64,000 nucleotides of DNA from Bacteroidota bacterium (GCA_021813585.1 JAKAJV010000135.1:1-64000); one strand, 5' to 3'; shown: positions 26,393 to 36,463, numbered from the stretch's first letter. The notes: generated from the letters alone by a model not told the origin. Program-made: numbers and translations.

Positions 26393-27043
26393 CTAGATGT
26401 TTAAACAGTTATTCTGTTTATAAAAAATCGAAGTACAATTTTTGTGGGCTGTAACCGGCGACATGCCGAAAAAATCCAGCCTCTTAAAACCGCTGCTCTT
26501 CAAAAGCTCTATACCTTCGGTGTAATCTTTCAGGTCCGCATTATCGAATACGATGATGCCGTCTTCGGTTAACTTGTTCAGGCTGTGCTTAACACAATTC
26601 ACACGGTCACGACCGTCTATGATTATTATATGATATCGCTTGTCTTCTTTTAACACTTCCCTAGAATATTCGCCGTTATATTCCAATTCTTGATAAACTA
26701 CTTTTACATTCTGCGGTATTCTGCCGGATACAAGTTCAAACCATGCTTTATCATTTTCAACTGATTTTACCGTACCGGCTCTTTGTGCATACCATAAAGT
26801 TGAATTGCCGCTTCCGTATTCAAAAATATCAAAATGTTTTTTTAAGCGTCCTTCTACAAAATAAATATAAGGATAAGCATTCCACGGCAATGGGTTTCCG
26901 TCTTTATCAATCGACTGCTTGGTTTTAAAACTTCTAAACCAGCCTGAGTCCTTCAGTTCGCTTAACAACATCAACTGCACATATGCACCTAGCCCGATTA
27001 TGTTCAAGAGGTCCCAAACAATATTTTTAATTTTTCTAATCAA
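26393..27043 (-). CDS. Putative class I SAM methyltransferase
   Basis: A 216-residue protein. FEYGSGNSTLWYAQRAGTVKSVENDKAW (about 74-100) corresponds to methyltransferase motifs I and II, and HIIIIDGRDRVNCV and GIIVFDNAD to strands 4 and 5, a pattern shared with FkbM/TylF-like O-methyltransferases. An N-terminal hydrophobic stretch (IVWDLLNIIGLGAYVQLMLL) may anchor it to the membrane. It lies between the flippase and a glycosyltransferase, consistent with a role in glycan decoration. Confidence 0.66.
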   Translation of the reverse strand: MIRKIKNIVWDLLNIIGLGAYVQLMLLSELKDSGWFRSFKTKQSIDKDGNPLPWNAYPYIYFVEGRLKKHFDIFEYGSGNSTLWYAQRAGTVKSVENDKAWFELVSGRIPQNVKVVYQELEYNGEYSREVLKEDKRYHIIIIDGRDRVNCVKHSLNKLTEDGIIVFDNADLKDYTEGIELLKSSGFKRLDFFGMSPVTAHKNCTSIFYKQNNCLNI

Positions 27044-27072
27044 AGCTTAAAATCCTTTTTAAAGATTCTGTT

Positions 27073-28569
27073 CTATTTTTTCAATTCCCGTGAAAGATTA
27101 TTCTTCCATGCGGAAGGATTCTTCCATTTGTTGTAAAATCCCTTTATGCTCTGCAATTCTACCGGCTCATAAAATTTTAATAAATAAAGCAAAAAAGGAA
27201 ACGCTATTATAAGAATAATTTTTAAGAATATATCCATTACAAAATTTATCCGGAGATAGTATACGGCAATATATAAGACTGTGCCCAATATAATAACGAA
27301 AAACAGTTTTAAATTTTCAAACGGGATGTTGTAAAACCTGGCTGCTATTCTATCGGAGATTAAATACAGCACAAGGAATGCAGCCAGTGTTGTATAAGCT
27401 GCTGCCATCATTCCATATTTTGGAATAAGAATAAAATTTAATCCAATATTTATTACGGCAGCAATAATAGTTGTATAGGCTACATATTTTGTTTTCTTGG
27501 TAAGATACAAACCGAGAGAGGCAACTAAGCGCATACCGAAGAAGACATATGAAAATACAATTACCGGCACCACTTTATATGCAGGCCAGTAATCGGGATT
27601 ATGAGCAAACAATTGAATTATCTCTTTGCTGAAGAAAGATAAAGCTAAGCCGGTCCAAACTAAAACGTAAGTCATGTAGGTCATCATTTTCGAGAAATAC
27701 CTTTTGTCGCCTTCCGTTCCAAACATCTTATAAGCAATAGGCATCAAGGCAAGAGAGATCGGCATAATTATAAACATATTTAATACGCCTGCAATCCGGT
27801 AGCCTAGATCGTACTGACCTAAAGTTGCATAGTTGGCAAAGTACTTTAGAATGTAGCGGTCGCTTACGTTTAATATCATCATAGCGATGGAGGTAAATAT
27901 TAGCGGCACACCGAAACGCAGAGATGCATTCATAATTGATGTGCTGAACTTAGGCTGCATTTGAACTGCAATGAACGGGAACAAAATAATAAAGGCAATC
28001 CCTTCACCGAGTATATAAGCGTACAAGACTCCGGTTACGCTCATCTTGGCATAGGCAACAAAATAAATTGTAAGTCCCAGAGTAACCGTCAATTTAATTA
28101 AGCTAAGTATTGTATAAAGCATCGATCTTTCGTCAGCTCTTAATTTATCAAACATCAAATTGTTCAGCACTCTCATTACTATAATAAATAATGAAAGTCG
28201 AAGGTAAAGATTGAATTCTTCCGGCTTACCGAAATACTTGGATACAAAGCCGACGAACGCTTCGCCGGCAAGAATAAAAATTGCACAAATAACGGCTGCA
28301 GTTAAAAAAATAGTAAACAACGCGGAGCGTTTCTTATCGGAATACTCCTGAGCATTGCTTAACATAACCAGCGCCGGACCAAGACCGAGATTTATTACTT
28401 CGGTTAGAATAGACATGGTAATCTCAAGAATCCCCAGAACGCCGAACTCGCTTATAGAAAGAAAAACGGAATACAGCGGGAGAAGCACCACTCCTATTGC
28501 TTTAGTGGCAACGTTGCTTATGCTGTATACTATTGAGTGTTTAACAAAATATTTGAGGTTTTCTAACAT
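27073..28569 (-). CDS. Polysaccharide flippase (Wzx/MATE-like)
   Basis: A 498-residue integral membrane protein with about 14 predicted spans, belonging to the polysaccharide biosynthesis/MurJ-MviN-like superfamily. The N-terminus is typical (KYFVKHSIVYSISNVATKAIGVVLLPLYS), as is ISEFGVLGI and the polar YILKYFANYATLGQYDLGYRI in span 7-8. It would move lipid-linked repeat units across the inner membrane for the locus that surrounds it. No Wzy polymerase was recognised. Confidence 0.85.
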   Translation of the reverse strand: MLENLKYFVKHSIVYSISNVATKAIGVVLLPLYSVFLSISEFGVLGILEITMSILTEVINLGLGPALVMLSNAQEYSDKKRSALFTIFLTAAVICAIFILAGEAFVGFVSKYFGKPEEFNLYLRLSLFIIVMRVLNNLMFDKLRADERSMLYTILSLIKLTVTLGLTIYFVAYAKMSVTGVLYAYILGEGIAFIILFPFIAVQMQPKFSTSIMNASLRFGVPLIFTSIAMMILNVSDRYILKYFANYATLGQYDLGYRIAGVLNMFIIMPISLALMPIAYKMFGTEGDKRYFSKMMTYMTYVLVWTGLALSFFSKEIIQLFAHNPDYWPAYKVVPVIVFSYVFFGMRLVASLGLYLTKKTKYVAYTTIIAAVINIGLNFILIPKYGMMAAAYTTLAAFLVLYLISDRIAARFYNIPFENLKLFFVIILGTVLYIAVYYLRINFVMDIFLKIILIIAFPFLLYLLKFYEPVELQSIKGFYNKWKNPSAWKNNLSRELKK

Positions 28570-28764
28570 TAAATTTTTTTGATTAATAAAAACCTGCCCC
28601 TTTATTTCCCTTCCTTAGCAAGGACCGGGACTAAGGGGGATAGAATCCAAACAGTAAATTGCATATAATAGAAATTTAGTTGGGAACAATTGTGCAGAAG
28701 TATAAATAACTAATCCCGATACACTATTATTCCCAATCTATACTCAATACAAGGTCCGAAGAAT

Positions 28765-31299
28765 TCAAGCTGAGGCGTTTTTTCTCCGGCTCAATAAAAT
28801 TGTTATAATAAATCCTAAAACAACCAGTGAACTCAATACCAAGTCGATATATTTGGCAATAAAAAACGATGTAGGCGCATAAACAAATTTAACATCATGC
28901 AAACCTTTGGGTACAACAACGCCCATAAAGCCGTGGTTTGTTCTATATATTTCGGTCTTCGCTCCGTCTACAAAACACTTCCATCCGACCGGCAGATATG
29001 TATCGCTGAAAAACAAGAAATTATTTCCGGAAGCATTAACTTTGGCTGCTACAGTTTCATCCTTATATTCCGTAATGCTAACCGATGCAGTGGAATCCGG
29101 TGCATCAACTTTCGGCAAGGTTCCATCAACGTAAGCAATATTCTTCGGATCGAATGAGTTTGCCTTAATGTCTTCAAGCACCTGCAGATCAGGCTTTGAT
29201 CCAATTTTATTTACCAGATATAACCTTGGCAGTGCATTCTCGTTTTTATAAACTATTTCTTTATCCTTTTGATAAATCGGTACAAAGCCGGGGTACGGTA
29301 TCTGCTGATCGGCAACAACATATTTTACGTTGCACATCCGCCAGAGAGTTGGATTAACCGGACCGATAACATCCATCAGATCCTGGTAGGAGCGCGGCTT
29401 TATACCTGAATACCCGAAGAAATCTTCAACCATAAAGTAAGCATTATAGTTGCCGTTATTCGCGCTTGCAGTACCTAATGTACCGTCCTGTTTTATATTA
29501 ATCATTCTAAAAGGATTTTTATCCTTTTGATTTTTTATTGCGGTAATATAGTCCGGCGGATTGAACATGTTTTTAATATCAGGGTTGTCTACATACTTTT
29601 CGCCTCTCGCATCAATTCTAAATAGATCGAACGCAGTAAGCAAAATTATGGCTATGACAAATACGTCCCGACTTATCTTTGAATTTATATACGAATATGC
29701 CAGCCAGAACGCAGCCGACAGAATACCAAATGCGATTAGAAGATCGCCTGTGAACATATCGGACATATATGGTGATAATGCATTAAACTGCTGGGCTTCG
29801 CGTTGATGACTAGAAGCGAACTCACTTACCCTGCCTGCAAACCAGTCCGAGATTGATCCTTTAAGAAGCAGCGACAGAACGAATATTACCGTAAAGGCTA
29901 TTGAAATGTTTTTTATAAGCTTAATTGTCCTGCTTTCCTTAGTTTCCCTTAACGAAATAATTTTCATCAGCCCGTAGCCCGCAAGCACCGGCATACTTAA
30001 CTGAAGAATTACCAGGAACATTGACGGCACTCTGAACTTATTAAACATTGGCAGGTAATAAAAGAAAGCATCGAACAGTACCGGCAAGTTGCTGCCGAAT
30101 GAAACCAGCAAGGCTATTGCAGACAGTAGTGTTAGAAACTTTACAAACGGATCTTTCCACATTGTAAAAATTCCGAACAAACCCAGGAAGAAAACAAGTA
30201 CACCCATATACATCGCAACGTCCACAAAATTCATCTGCCCGAAATAAGTATTAACGACTACCGGCTGGTCCTGCGTAAGCGGTCCCTGGTAAGTAGAATT
30301 GCCGAACCCGTAAAAAGAAGGTACAATAAACGTTAAAACTTCCTGAGGGGAAAAAGACCACATCGTATGATATTCATAATAAGCTGAAGAAGTCGGATTA
30401 GTGCTGGATGTTGTAGTCTCGGCAATGCTCTTTCCGCCTCTGGTTGAATATGGCGTGTACTGGTATATCTGGGTTATGTTATCGGATTGAATTAACAAAG
30501 CAATGAGTGAGGCGGTAAAAGTAATACCGATTGACTTAACTATCTGCTTCCTTAAAACGCTATCCTTCTTTATAAGTGCGCGCAGCAGGAAAAACAGGAA
30601 ATAAACAATAACCGAAAATATTGTGTAATAAATAATCTGCACATGAAAGCCTTCAATAAAAAGCTGCAGAGTTATTATCAGGATGAAAAAATCTATTAAC
30701 CTGAATTTATCCTTCATTCTTAGAAGCATTAAAAATATCAGCGGGTACCATGCAATGGAAGTAAGCTTTGTTACATGCCCGATATATAGGAAGACTATTA
30801 GTCCCGTGCTGAACGAAGTAGCTACTGCAACAAATAAACTGACGAGAGTATTCCTGGTTAAATTTTTCATCAGGAAGAATGAAGTAATTGCCAGGATTAT
30901 AAGGTAGAAGCTCCACATAGCATATTCAACGGAGAAGAAGCTGGCAAATACAGTTCTTACCGAGGTGAAGACCACGTATATAAGATTAAACCATGTATAG
31001 CCGGTGCCAATTGCATACGCCGGCATTCCGCAGAAGATAAGCGGGTTCCATAATGTAAATCCGCCTGTATGGTTTTGAACATAAGGCAGCATACTTCTGC
31101 TGGAAATTATATCGCCGGACTCGAAAGTCTTTCCGCCGAAGTAAAGCGGATTTAAGAATGCCAAAAACAATATGAAGATTACAAGAATAACAGCGAGGAC
31201 ATGATACTTCTGCGGAAGTATTTCCTCCAAACTAAATTTGGCAAGCAATCCCTCGCTTCCGGATTTCTTTTGTTTAATATTCTTTACCGTCTTAGCCAT
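28765..31299 (-). CDS. YfhO-family membrane protein
   Basis: An 844-residue protein with roughly 12-13 membrane spans, then a soluble C-terminal domain and a last span near the end. Family marks are FESGDIISSRSMLPYVQNHTGGFTLWNPLIFCGMPA near residue 75, MWSFSPQEVLTFIVPSFYGFG and the C-terminal NFLFFSDTYLPVGWKCFVDG. YfhO proteins are GT-C-like and proposed to glycosylate lipoteichoic acids or other surface polymers in Firmicutes; in Bacteroidota they are common in glycan loci. It is separated by about 195 bases from the flippase gene, with a hairpin-rich gap. Confidence 0.83.
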   Translation of the reverse strand: MAKTVKNIKQKKSGSEGLLAKFSLEEILPQKYHVLAVILVIFILFLAFLNPLYFGGKTFESGDIISSRSMLPYVQNHTGGFTLWNPLIFCGMPAYAIGTGYTWFNLIYVVFTSVRTVFASFFSVEYAMWSFYLIILAITSFFLMKNLTRNTLVSLFVAVATSFSTGLIVFLYIGHVTKLTSIAWYPLIFLMLLRMKDKFRLIDFFILIITLQLFIEGFHVQIIYYTIFSVIVYFLFFLLRALIKKDSVLRKQIVKSIGITFTASLIALLIQSDNITQIYQYTPYSTRGGKSIAETTTSSTNPTSSAYYEYHTMWSFSPQEVLTFIVPSFYGFGNSTYQGPLTQDQPVVVNTYFGQMNFVDVAMYMGVLVFFLGLFGIFTMWKDPFVKFLTLLSAIALLVSFGSNLPVLFDAFFYYLPMFNKFRVPSMFLVILQLSMPVLAGYGLMKIISLRETKESRTIKLIKNISIAFTVIFVLSLLLKGSISDWFAGRVSEFASSHQREAQQFNALSPYMSDMFTGDLLIAFGILSAAFWLAYSYINSKISRDVFVIAIILLTAFDLFRIDARGEKYVDNPDIKNMFNPPDYITAIKNQKDKNPFRMINIKQDGTLGTASANNGNYNAYFMVEDFFGYSGIKPRSYQDLMDVIGPVNPTLWRMCNVKYVVADQQIPYPGFVPIYQKDKEIVYKNENALPRLYLVNKIGSKPDLQVLEDIKANSFDPKNIAYVDGTLPKVDAPDSTASVSITEYKDETVAAKVNASGNNFLFFSDTYLPVGWKCFVDGAKTEIYRTNHGFMGVVVPKGLHDVKFVYAPTSFFIAKYIDLVLSSLVVLGFIITILLSRRKNASA

Positions 31300-31332
31300 A
31301 TAAATACCGTGTATTAGATAATTAATAAAAAT

Positions 31333-32142
31333 TTATTTTCTAACTATAAAATTTATTCCTGCGCCCACTTTATTCGTTGATGAATAATCTGCGTACATCA
31401 TAATAAGTGTGAAAGGGAAAGTAACCAGATAGTATAACGGAAGCAGGATAAAAAATAATTTTGAAATATTAAGCATCTGCATTGGGTATTTAATTCCAAG
31501 CCTCCATGCTCTGCTGCCCCAGTAACCGTATGTGTAACGCGAACGGAAGATATCAAAACCGAGCGGGACTAGTTTCGCTTCTAGATCGTGGTATGAGTAG
31601 CCGTCTCTTGCGTGCTCGCTTATAAAGCTTTCTTCCTCATCATCATGCACATCGCTGCCGCCGTATATTGAAGGAGTGTTTATCAATAAAAATCCTCCCG
31701 GCTTTAATGCCCTGTAAAAATTGCGAAAGACCTTTGCGTCGTCAACTATATGTTCCATTACATCAACCGAAACTATCATATCAAATTTATTTTCATGGTT
31801 TATTTCAGTCAAATCTTCTATCCCAAATCTAACGCTGCTTAAGCCCTGGCTCTTGAAAAATTCCATACAGTCATTTATCCATTTTTCTTTAACGTCAACA
31901 GCATAAATTTCGTTAGGCTTAAGTCTCTTTGCCATAAAATATGAGTACTGTCCGTAGCCTGTCCCGGCATCGTATATAAATATTTTTTTATCTCCTAAAA
32001 TTCTTCTCAGGTTTTTTAGTTCCCTTCTTACATACCAAGAGCGGAGGAACATAATATCCAGCATCTTATAGAAAAGAATTCTAAGGATAGGAAACTTCCT
32101 AATCAAATTTGCAAATATGTCTTTTATCGGATCGTAGTACAT
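31333..32142 (-). CDS. Class I SAM methyltransferase (UbiG-like)
   Basis: A 269-residue protein. Motif I is IYDAGTGYGQYSYFMA (about 54-69), motif II IYAVDVKEKW, then FDMIVSVDVMEHIVDDAKVFRNFYRALKPGGFLLINTPS, the classical post-I to III pattern. C-terminal hydrophobic stretch (LFFILLPLYYLVTFPFTLIMM) suggests membrane attachment. It lies between the YfhO and glycosyltransferase genes and probably modifies a polyprenyl-linked glycan. Confidence 0.8.
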   Translation of the reverse strand: MYYDPIKDIFANLIRKFPILRILFYKMLDIMFLRSWYVRRELKNLRRILGDKKIFIYDAGTGYGQYSYFMAKRLKPNEIYAVDVKEKWINDCMEFFKSQGLSSVRFGIEDLTEINHENKFDMIVSVDVMEHIVDDAKVFRNFYRALKPGGFLLINTPSIYGGSDVHDDEEESFISEHARDGYSYHDLEAKLVPLGFDIFRSRYTYGYWGSRAWRLGIKYPMQMLNISKLFFILLPLYYLVTFPFTLIMMYADYSSTNKVGAGINFIVRK

Positions 32143-32144
32143 TT

Positions 32145-32183
32145 GTTAAAGTTCAAGTTCAAGATTAAGTTCAAGTTAAAGTT
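32145..32183. repeat. CTTGAA hexamer array 2 (complementary orientation)
   Basis: Degenerate tandem TTCAAG units lie between the methyltransferase and the glycosyltransferase gene. Confidence 0.6.
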
Positions 32184-32212
32184 TACCATACGTAACTTTA
32201 GTGCAGTATGGT

Positions 32213-33334
32213 TTAAGAATTTATTAAATCCATAATACCATTTACAAATTTATCCCAGGAATATTTTTCAACTTCGTTACGAATATTGCTTACAAAAATA
32301 CTTTCTTTATTATCAGAGTAAAAATTAATTATTGCGTGGGCAAGTGCAGCGGGATTTTCTTTTTCAACAACATAGCCGGTTTCCCCGTCTCTTATAACTT
32401 CACCCAATCCCCCCACATTGGCAGCAATTACCGGCTTGCTAAAATTCATTGCTATCTGAACTATACCGCTCTGTGTTGCATCCCGGTATGGTAAAATTAC
32501 GCAATCCGATGCAGAAAAGTAATACTTAACTTCCGTGGTCGGAATAAAATCGGTAAACAATAAAAGGTCATCTTTCAGTCCGAGATCGTCAATCATCTTT
32601 AAATATTTTTCTTTGTTCGAGTAAAATTCGCCTGCTACCATCAGCTTTACAGTAATTTTATCTTTAAGAATCTTCATTGCCTGGAGCAATATATCCAGGC
32701 CTTTATAATCTCTTATAAAACCAAAGAACAAAATTATTTTTTCATCGTTTAACTTCAGGAATGTTTTAGCATCGTTTTTTCCAACCGGTAAACCGAAATT
32801 AGAATAAACCGGATGCGGAAGAACCTTTGCCTTTGCAGCCGGGTAATATTTCAATAGATCGTCTTTAACTTTTTCCGAAAGGAGGATGAAATAATCTACT
32901 GCGTTAAAAAAATATTTTGTAAAAGCAGTATCGCCGGGCTTTTTTTCGTGAGGGATAACGTTGTCGCATATTGTTAAAACCTTTGTCTTCCGGTTCTTTT
33001 TAGCCAGGCGGATTATTGTTCCGAAGCAGGGGCCGAAGAAAGGCATCCAGAATTTAAATATCAGAAGATCGGGTATTTCTTTCCTTATCTTTAATCCGAT
33101 TTTAATCCAGTTAAACGGATTAATTGAATCAACGACGGGAAGAGTGGGAATCATTTCCAGAACATCGCCGGCTTCCAGCTGCGATTTACCCGGGAATAAA
33201 ATAGACGGATACTGCCTCTTAAAAGTAATTACGTTTACTTCGTGCTTTTTTAACAATTCTTTAAATAGCAATCCGTTAAAGTGTGCAATTCCTCCCCGCA
33301 GCGGATAGGCAGTAGATAGGATTGTAATCTTCAT
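32213..33334 (-). CDS. Glycosyltransferase group 1 (GT4)
   Basis: A 373-residue GT-B glycosyltransferase. The N-terminus ITILSTAYPLRGGIAHFNGLL contains the GGIAHF acceptor loop; the C-terminal half contains LFFGFIRDYKGLDILLQAM, LMVAGEFYSNKE, VILPYRDATQSGIVQIAMNFSKPVIAANVGGLGEVIRDGETGYVV, a full donor site. It is 78 bases after the methyltransferase stop and about 90 from the GT2 gene; likely in one operon with them. Confidence 0.88.
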   Translation of the reverse strand: MKITILSTAYPLRGGIAHFNGLLFKELLKKHEVNVITFKRQYPSILFPGKSQLEAGDVLEMIPTLPVVDSINPFNWIKIGLKIRKEIPDLLIFKFWMPFFGPCFGTIIRLAKKNRKTKVLTICDNVIPHEKKPGDTAFTKYFFNAVDYFILLSEKVKDDLLKYYPAAKAKVLPHPVYSNFGLPVGKNDAKTFLKLNDEKIILFFGFIRDYKGLDILLQAMKILKDKITVKLMVAGEFYSNKEKYLKMIDDLGLKDDLLLFTDFIPTTEVKYYFSASDCVILPYRDATQSGIVQIAMNFSKPVIAANVGGLGEVIRDGETGYVVEKENPAALAHAIINFYSDNKESIFVSNIRNEVEKYSWDKFVNGIMDLINS

Positions 33335-33425
33335 TAATCAGGCAATTCCAATAAATCTTTTACTTTATAAATTTCCTTAAGATAAACAACTAAAACAGGC
33401 AGGTTAATTTAAGCAAATAATTTTT

Positions 33426-34532
33426 TCAGCCTTTATCTTTTACTATATATTCTTTCTCGCTAAAAGAATTCTTAACCATCATTTCTCCCAGAAGCCCGAC
33501 GCTGAAGAATTGAACTCCCACTATAATTAATAACATACCCAGAAACAGCATCGGCCTGTTGCTAAGCGGGTTACCCATAATCCAGTCGTACGTTAAAAAT
33601 GCGTTTACAACTAAGCCGACTAAAAAGGACAGCGCGCCTAAAAATCCGAACAGGTGCATTGGGCGCTTAATATACCTAGTTGAGAACAATACGGTAATTA
33701 AATCTATAAAGCCTTTAAAGAATCTCGATATCCCGAATTTAGTTTTACCGTATCGCCTGGGATGGTGCTTTACGGGAATTTCAGTAACCGTAAATCCTTC
33801 CCAATCGGCCAGTACCGGTATATACCTGTGCAGCTCACCGTAAACTTTAATATTTTCAACCACCTCGCGGCGGTAAGCTTTTAATCCGCAGTTAAAATCG
33901 TGTATCTTTATTCCCGTTAGCACACGTGTGGTAAAATTAAAGAAACGTGAAGAATATTTTTTAATAAGAGGATCGAACCTTCGCTTCTTCCAGCCGGAAA
34001 CCAGGTCATAACCTTCTTCAAGTTTTTTTAGCAGGTTCAGAATTTCCGAAGGATCGTCCTGCAAATCCGCATCCATTGTTATTACCGCATCCCCTGTAAC
34101 TTCCTTAAATCCAACGTTAAGGGCAGCGGACTTGCCGTAATTCTTTTTAAAACTTACGTATCTAAACCTTCTGTCCTGCTTGCAAATTTCTTTTATATTC
34201 TTTAATGAATTATCCCGGCTGCCGTCATCGACAAAAATAACCTCGTAGCCAATATCTATTGTTTTTAAGGTCTTTTTAATTTCATTGGAAAGAGGCATAA
34301 GTGATTCTTCTTCATCGAATAAAGGAATAACTATGGATACTTTTTTAAACTGGATTTTTTCCTGCGATGGGAATTGCTGGTTCGGCTTATAGTGCTTCCG
34401 GCGCCGGTAGTAATAGGGTTTTCTATTTGAAGAAGATTTGCTTTTTAAATTTTCTTCGGAGCTTGTTCCTTTACTTTGTCCAGGTTGAGAATCGTTAAAC
34501 GAACCGGTTTCTATTCTGTTAGTTTCTTCCAA
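33426..34532 (-). CDS. GT2 glycosyltransferase with C-terminal membrane anchor (GtrB/ArnC/DPM1-like)
   Basis: A 368-residue polyprenyl-phosphate glycosyltransferase. An unusual 60-residue basic, Ser/Asn-rich N-terminal extension (with YYYRRRKHYKPNQQF) precedes the GT2 domain: VSIVIPLFDEEESL, DDGS near 100, and DADLQDDP near 155. Two C-terminal spans (LFGFLGALSFLVGLVVNAFL and MLFLGMLLIIVGVQFFSVGLL) place it among GtrB/ArnC-type enzymes that load a sugar onto undecaprenyl phosphate for use by a GT-C enzyme, perhaps the YfhO-like protein. It is the first gene of the long minus-strand locus. Confidence 0.86.
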   Translation of the reverse strand: MEETNRIETGSFNDSQPGQSKGTSSEENLKSKSSSNRKPYYYRRRKHYKPNQQFPSQEKIQFKKVSIVIPLFDEEESLMPLSNEIKKTLKTIDIGYEVIFVDDGSRDNSLKNIKEICKQDRRFRYVSFKKNYGKSAALNVGFKEVTGDAVITMDADLQDDPSEILNLLKKLEEGYDLVSGWKKRRFDPLIKKYSSRFFNFTTRVLTGIKIHDFNCGLKAYRREVVENIKVYGELHRYIPVLADWEGFTVTEIPVKHHPRRYGKTKFGISRFFKGFIDLITVLFSTRYIKRPMHLFGFLGALSFLVGLVVNAFLTYDWIMGNPLSNRPMLFLGMLLIIVGVQFFSVGLLGEMMVKNSFSEKEYIVKDKG

Positions 34533-34750
34533 TTAAATTACCATTTTTTTAAAATTTGTGCTTAAAATTAAGCTAATAATTACATAAAAACAATTTGAAT
34601 AACCCATAACCGGCTAGGGCAGATATTTGAATTCTACTATACAAAAACGCCTTTTCCATCTTTTATTAAAAAAGTGACGGCTGGTTAAGATAATTGTAAT
34701 TATATCTTTATTTTTTGAGCGCATATTTTTCATAATAAGAGCACAATGGC

Positions 34751-36109
34751 ATGAATGCAATTAAATCCGCTAAAACTTTAGTCATTTTTCTTTTGGCTAA
34801 TATTATTTCAGTCTCGTTAGCACAGAATTCACTGGACACCGCAAAGCTGGACAGCCTTTTAACTTACTTTTCTGTAAATAATAAAATGATGGGCGATTTT
34901 GCAATTGCCAGACCGGAAAAGAATCTTTTCGTAAAGGCATACGGATTTTCTTATATCAACAATGATAAAAAGATTCCTGCCGAACCAAACTCGAAGTATA
35001 GGATCGGCTCAATATCCAAAATGTTTACCGCCGTAATGATATTTCAACTGATAGAGGAAAAAAAGCTGGGTCTGGACGTGCCTCTTTCGGATTTTTTCCC
35101 TCAATTGCCTAATGCAAAAAAAATCACTATACAAGATTTACTCAGCCACCGCAGCGGGCTTCACAACTTTACCAATGATTCATCTTATATGGATTGGTAT
35201 ACAAGACCGAAAACAGAAAATGAAATGATTCATCTGTTTGAAAATCAAAAACCGGAGTTCGAACCAGGCGCCAAGGCAGAATACAGCAATACTAATTATG
35301 TTCTCCTTGGTTATATAATTGAAAAAATTACCAAAGACAGCTATGCAAATGAGTTGAAAAAACGGATTACAGATAAAATTGGATTAAAAAATACTTATTA
35401 CGGCCATAAGATAAACACTAATGACGGCGAAGCATTCTCTTATTCTTTTGAAAACGGTAAATGGAAACAGCAGCCGGAAACCGATATGAGCATACCCGGC
35501 GGCGCTGGTGCGGTGGTTTCAACGCCGGAAGATTTAAATAAATTTATACAGGCTCTTTTCAGGAACAAATTGATCTCCGGCAGTTCGTTAAAAGAGATGA
35601 CTACAATTAAAGATAATTATGGTCTGGGTATTTTCCGTTTTCCTTTTTATGATTTGATCGCATACGGGCATACCGGCGGTATAGATGGTTTTACTTCCAT
35701 GCTGGCTTATTTCCCTCACGATAGTTCTTCATTCGCTCTATGCTTTAACGGGATGAACTACAAAATGAATGATATTCTTATCGGCGTTTTAAGCGTATAT
35801 TATAATAAGCCGTATACATTCCCTTCATTTAAAACATTCAACATTCCGGAAAGCGAACTGGTAAAGTATATAGGCTCTTACTCATCCCCCGCTCTGCCAT
35901 TAAAGATCGATATTAAGAGAGAAAACGGTTCACTTACTGCACAGGCAACTGGTCAGTCGGCTTTTCCGTTAACGCCGGTAAGCGAGACTGAATTTACATT
36001 CGACCCTGCCGGAATTACAATAGTATTTAAAAAGACACAAAGCGGAAAGTACGACGAGTTTACACTTAAACAAGGCGGCGGCAGCTTTTTGTACACAAGG
36101 GAAAAATAG
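34751..36109 (+). CDS. Secreted serine hydrolase of the beta-lactamase/PBP-like family
   Basis: A 452-residue exported protein: signal peptide 1-24 (VSLAQ), then a class C beta-lactamase-like domain with S87-I-S-K90 (SxxK), the Tyr-Ser-Asn motif in EYSNTNYVLLG near 181 and the final HTGGIDGF triad. This family includes D-aminopeptidases, esterases and PBP4-like enzymes; no specific substrate can be assigned. A DUF3471-like C-terminal beta domain follows (about 360-452). Divergent from the GT2 gene across 218 bases. Confidence 0.85.
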   Translation: MNAIKSAKTLVIFLLANIISVSLAQNSLDTAKLDSLLTYFSVNNKMMGDFAIARPEKNLFVKAYGFSYINNDKKIPAEPNSKYRIGSISKMFTAVMIFQLIEEKKLGLDVPLSDFFPQLPNAKKITIQDLLSHRSGLHNFTNDSSYMDWYTRPKTENEMIHLFENQKPEFEPGAKAEYSNTNYVLLGYIIEKITKDSYANELKKRITDKIGLKNTYYGHKINTNDGEAFSYSFENGKWKQQPETDMSIPGGAGAVVSTPEDLNKFIQALFRNKLISGSSLKEMTTIKDNYGLGIFRFPFYDLIAYGHTGGIDGFTSMLAYFPHDSSSFALCFNGMNYKMNDILIGVLSVYYNKPYTFPSFKTFNIPESELVKYIGSYSSPALPLKIDIKRENGSLTAQATGQSAFPLTPVSETEFTFDPAGITIVFKKTQSGKYDEFTLKQGGGSFLYTREK

Positions 36110-36307
36110 AACAATTTAACTCATTAAACTAAAAAATACTTAAACGGAACAATTTCAAATGCGGCTTGATAGCAAATATAAGGCTGTAGCCAATCAGATC
36201 AACAAATTAAACCTGCATCACAAAATTTGCTTTTCCAAGAAAATCCCAATCTTTATCTTGACTTTTTTGTACAGATAGAGTAGGTTTGAATGTGTTTTCA
36301 AAAAATA

Positions 36308-36432
36308 TTTCTTGAACCTGCTTGCAGCTGGCAAGCTTAAACCTTGAACTTGAACTTAAACTATTTATGCTTTTCTACCAGCCAGAAGGTTCAAGGATAT
36401 GGTTGCCGGTTGCAGCAAGCAGGTTCAAGAAA
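36308..36432. repeat. 125-bp inverted repeat in the 36110-36463 intergenic region
   Basis: The gap between the hydrolase and sufB holds no gene. Its main feature is a perfect 18-bp inverted repeat (TTTCTTGAACCTGCTTGC at 36308-36325 and its complement at 36415-36432) with nested CTTGAA units at 36341-36360 and a second inner inverted pair GCAGCTGGCAAGC / GCCGGTTGCAGC. The sufB promoter should lie in the last 30-130 bases. Confidence 0.7.
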
Positions 36433-36463
36433 CGGAACAGATTATAAATATTTTAGGTTTTAA

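Noticed and set aside
28584-28645. Hairpin CCCCTTTATTTCCCTTCCTTAGCAAGGA...AAGGGGG between flippase and YfhO genes, considered as a terminator.
   Set aside because: Arms are imperfect and no T-run follows in the needed direction; probably another dispersed hairpin of the compound type, not listed as a terminator.
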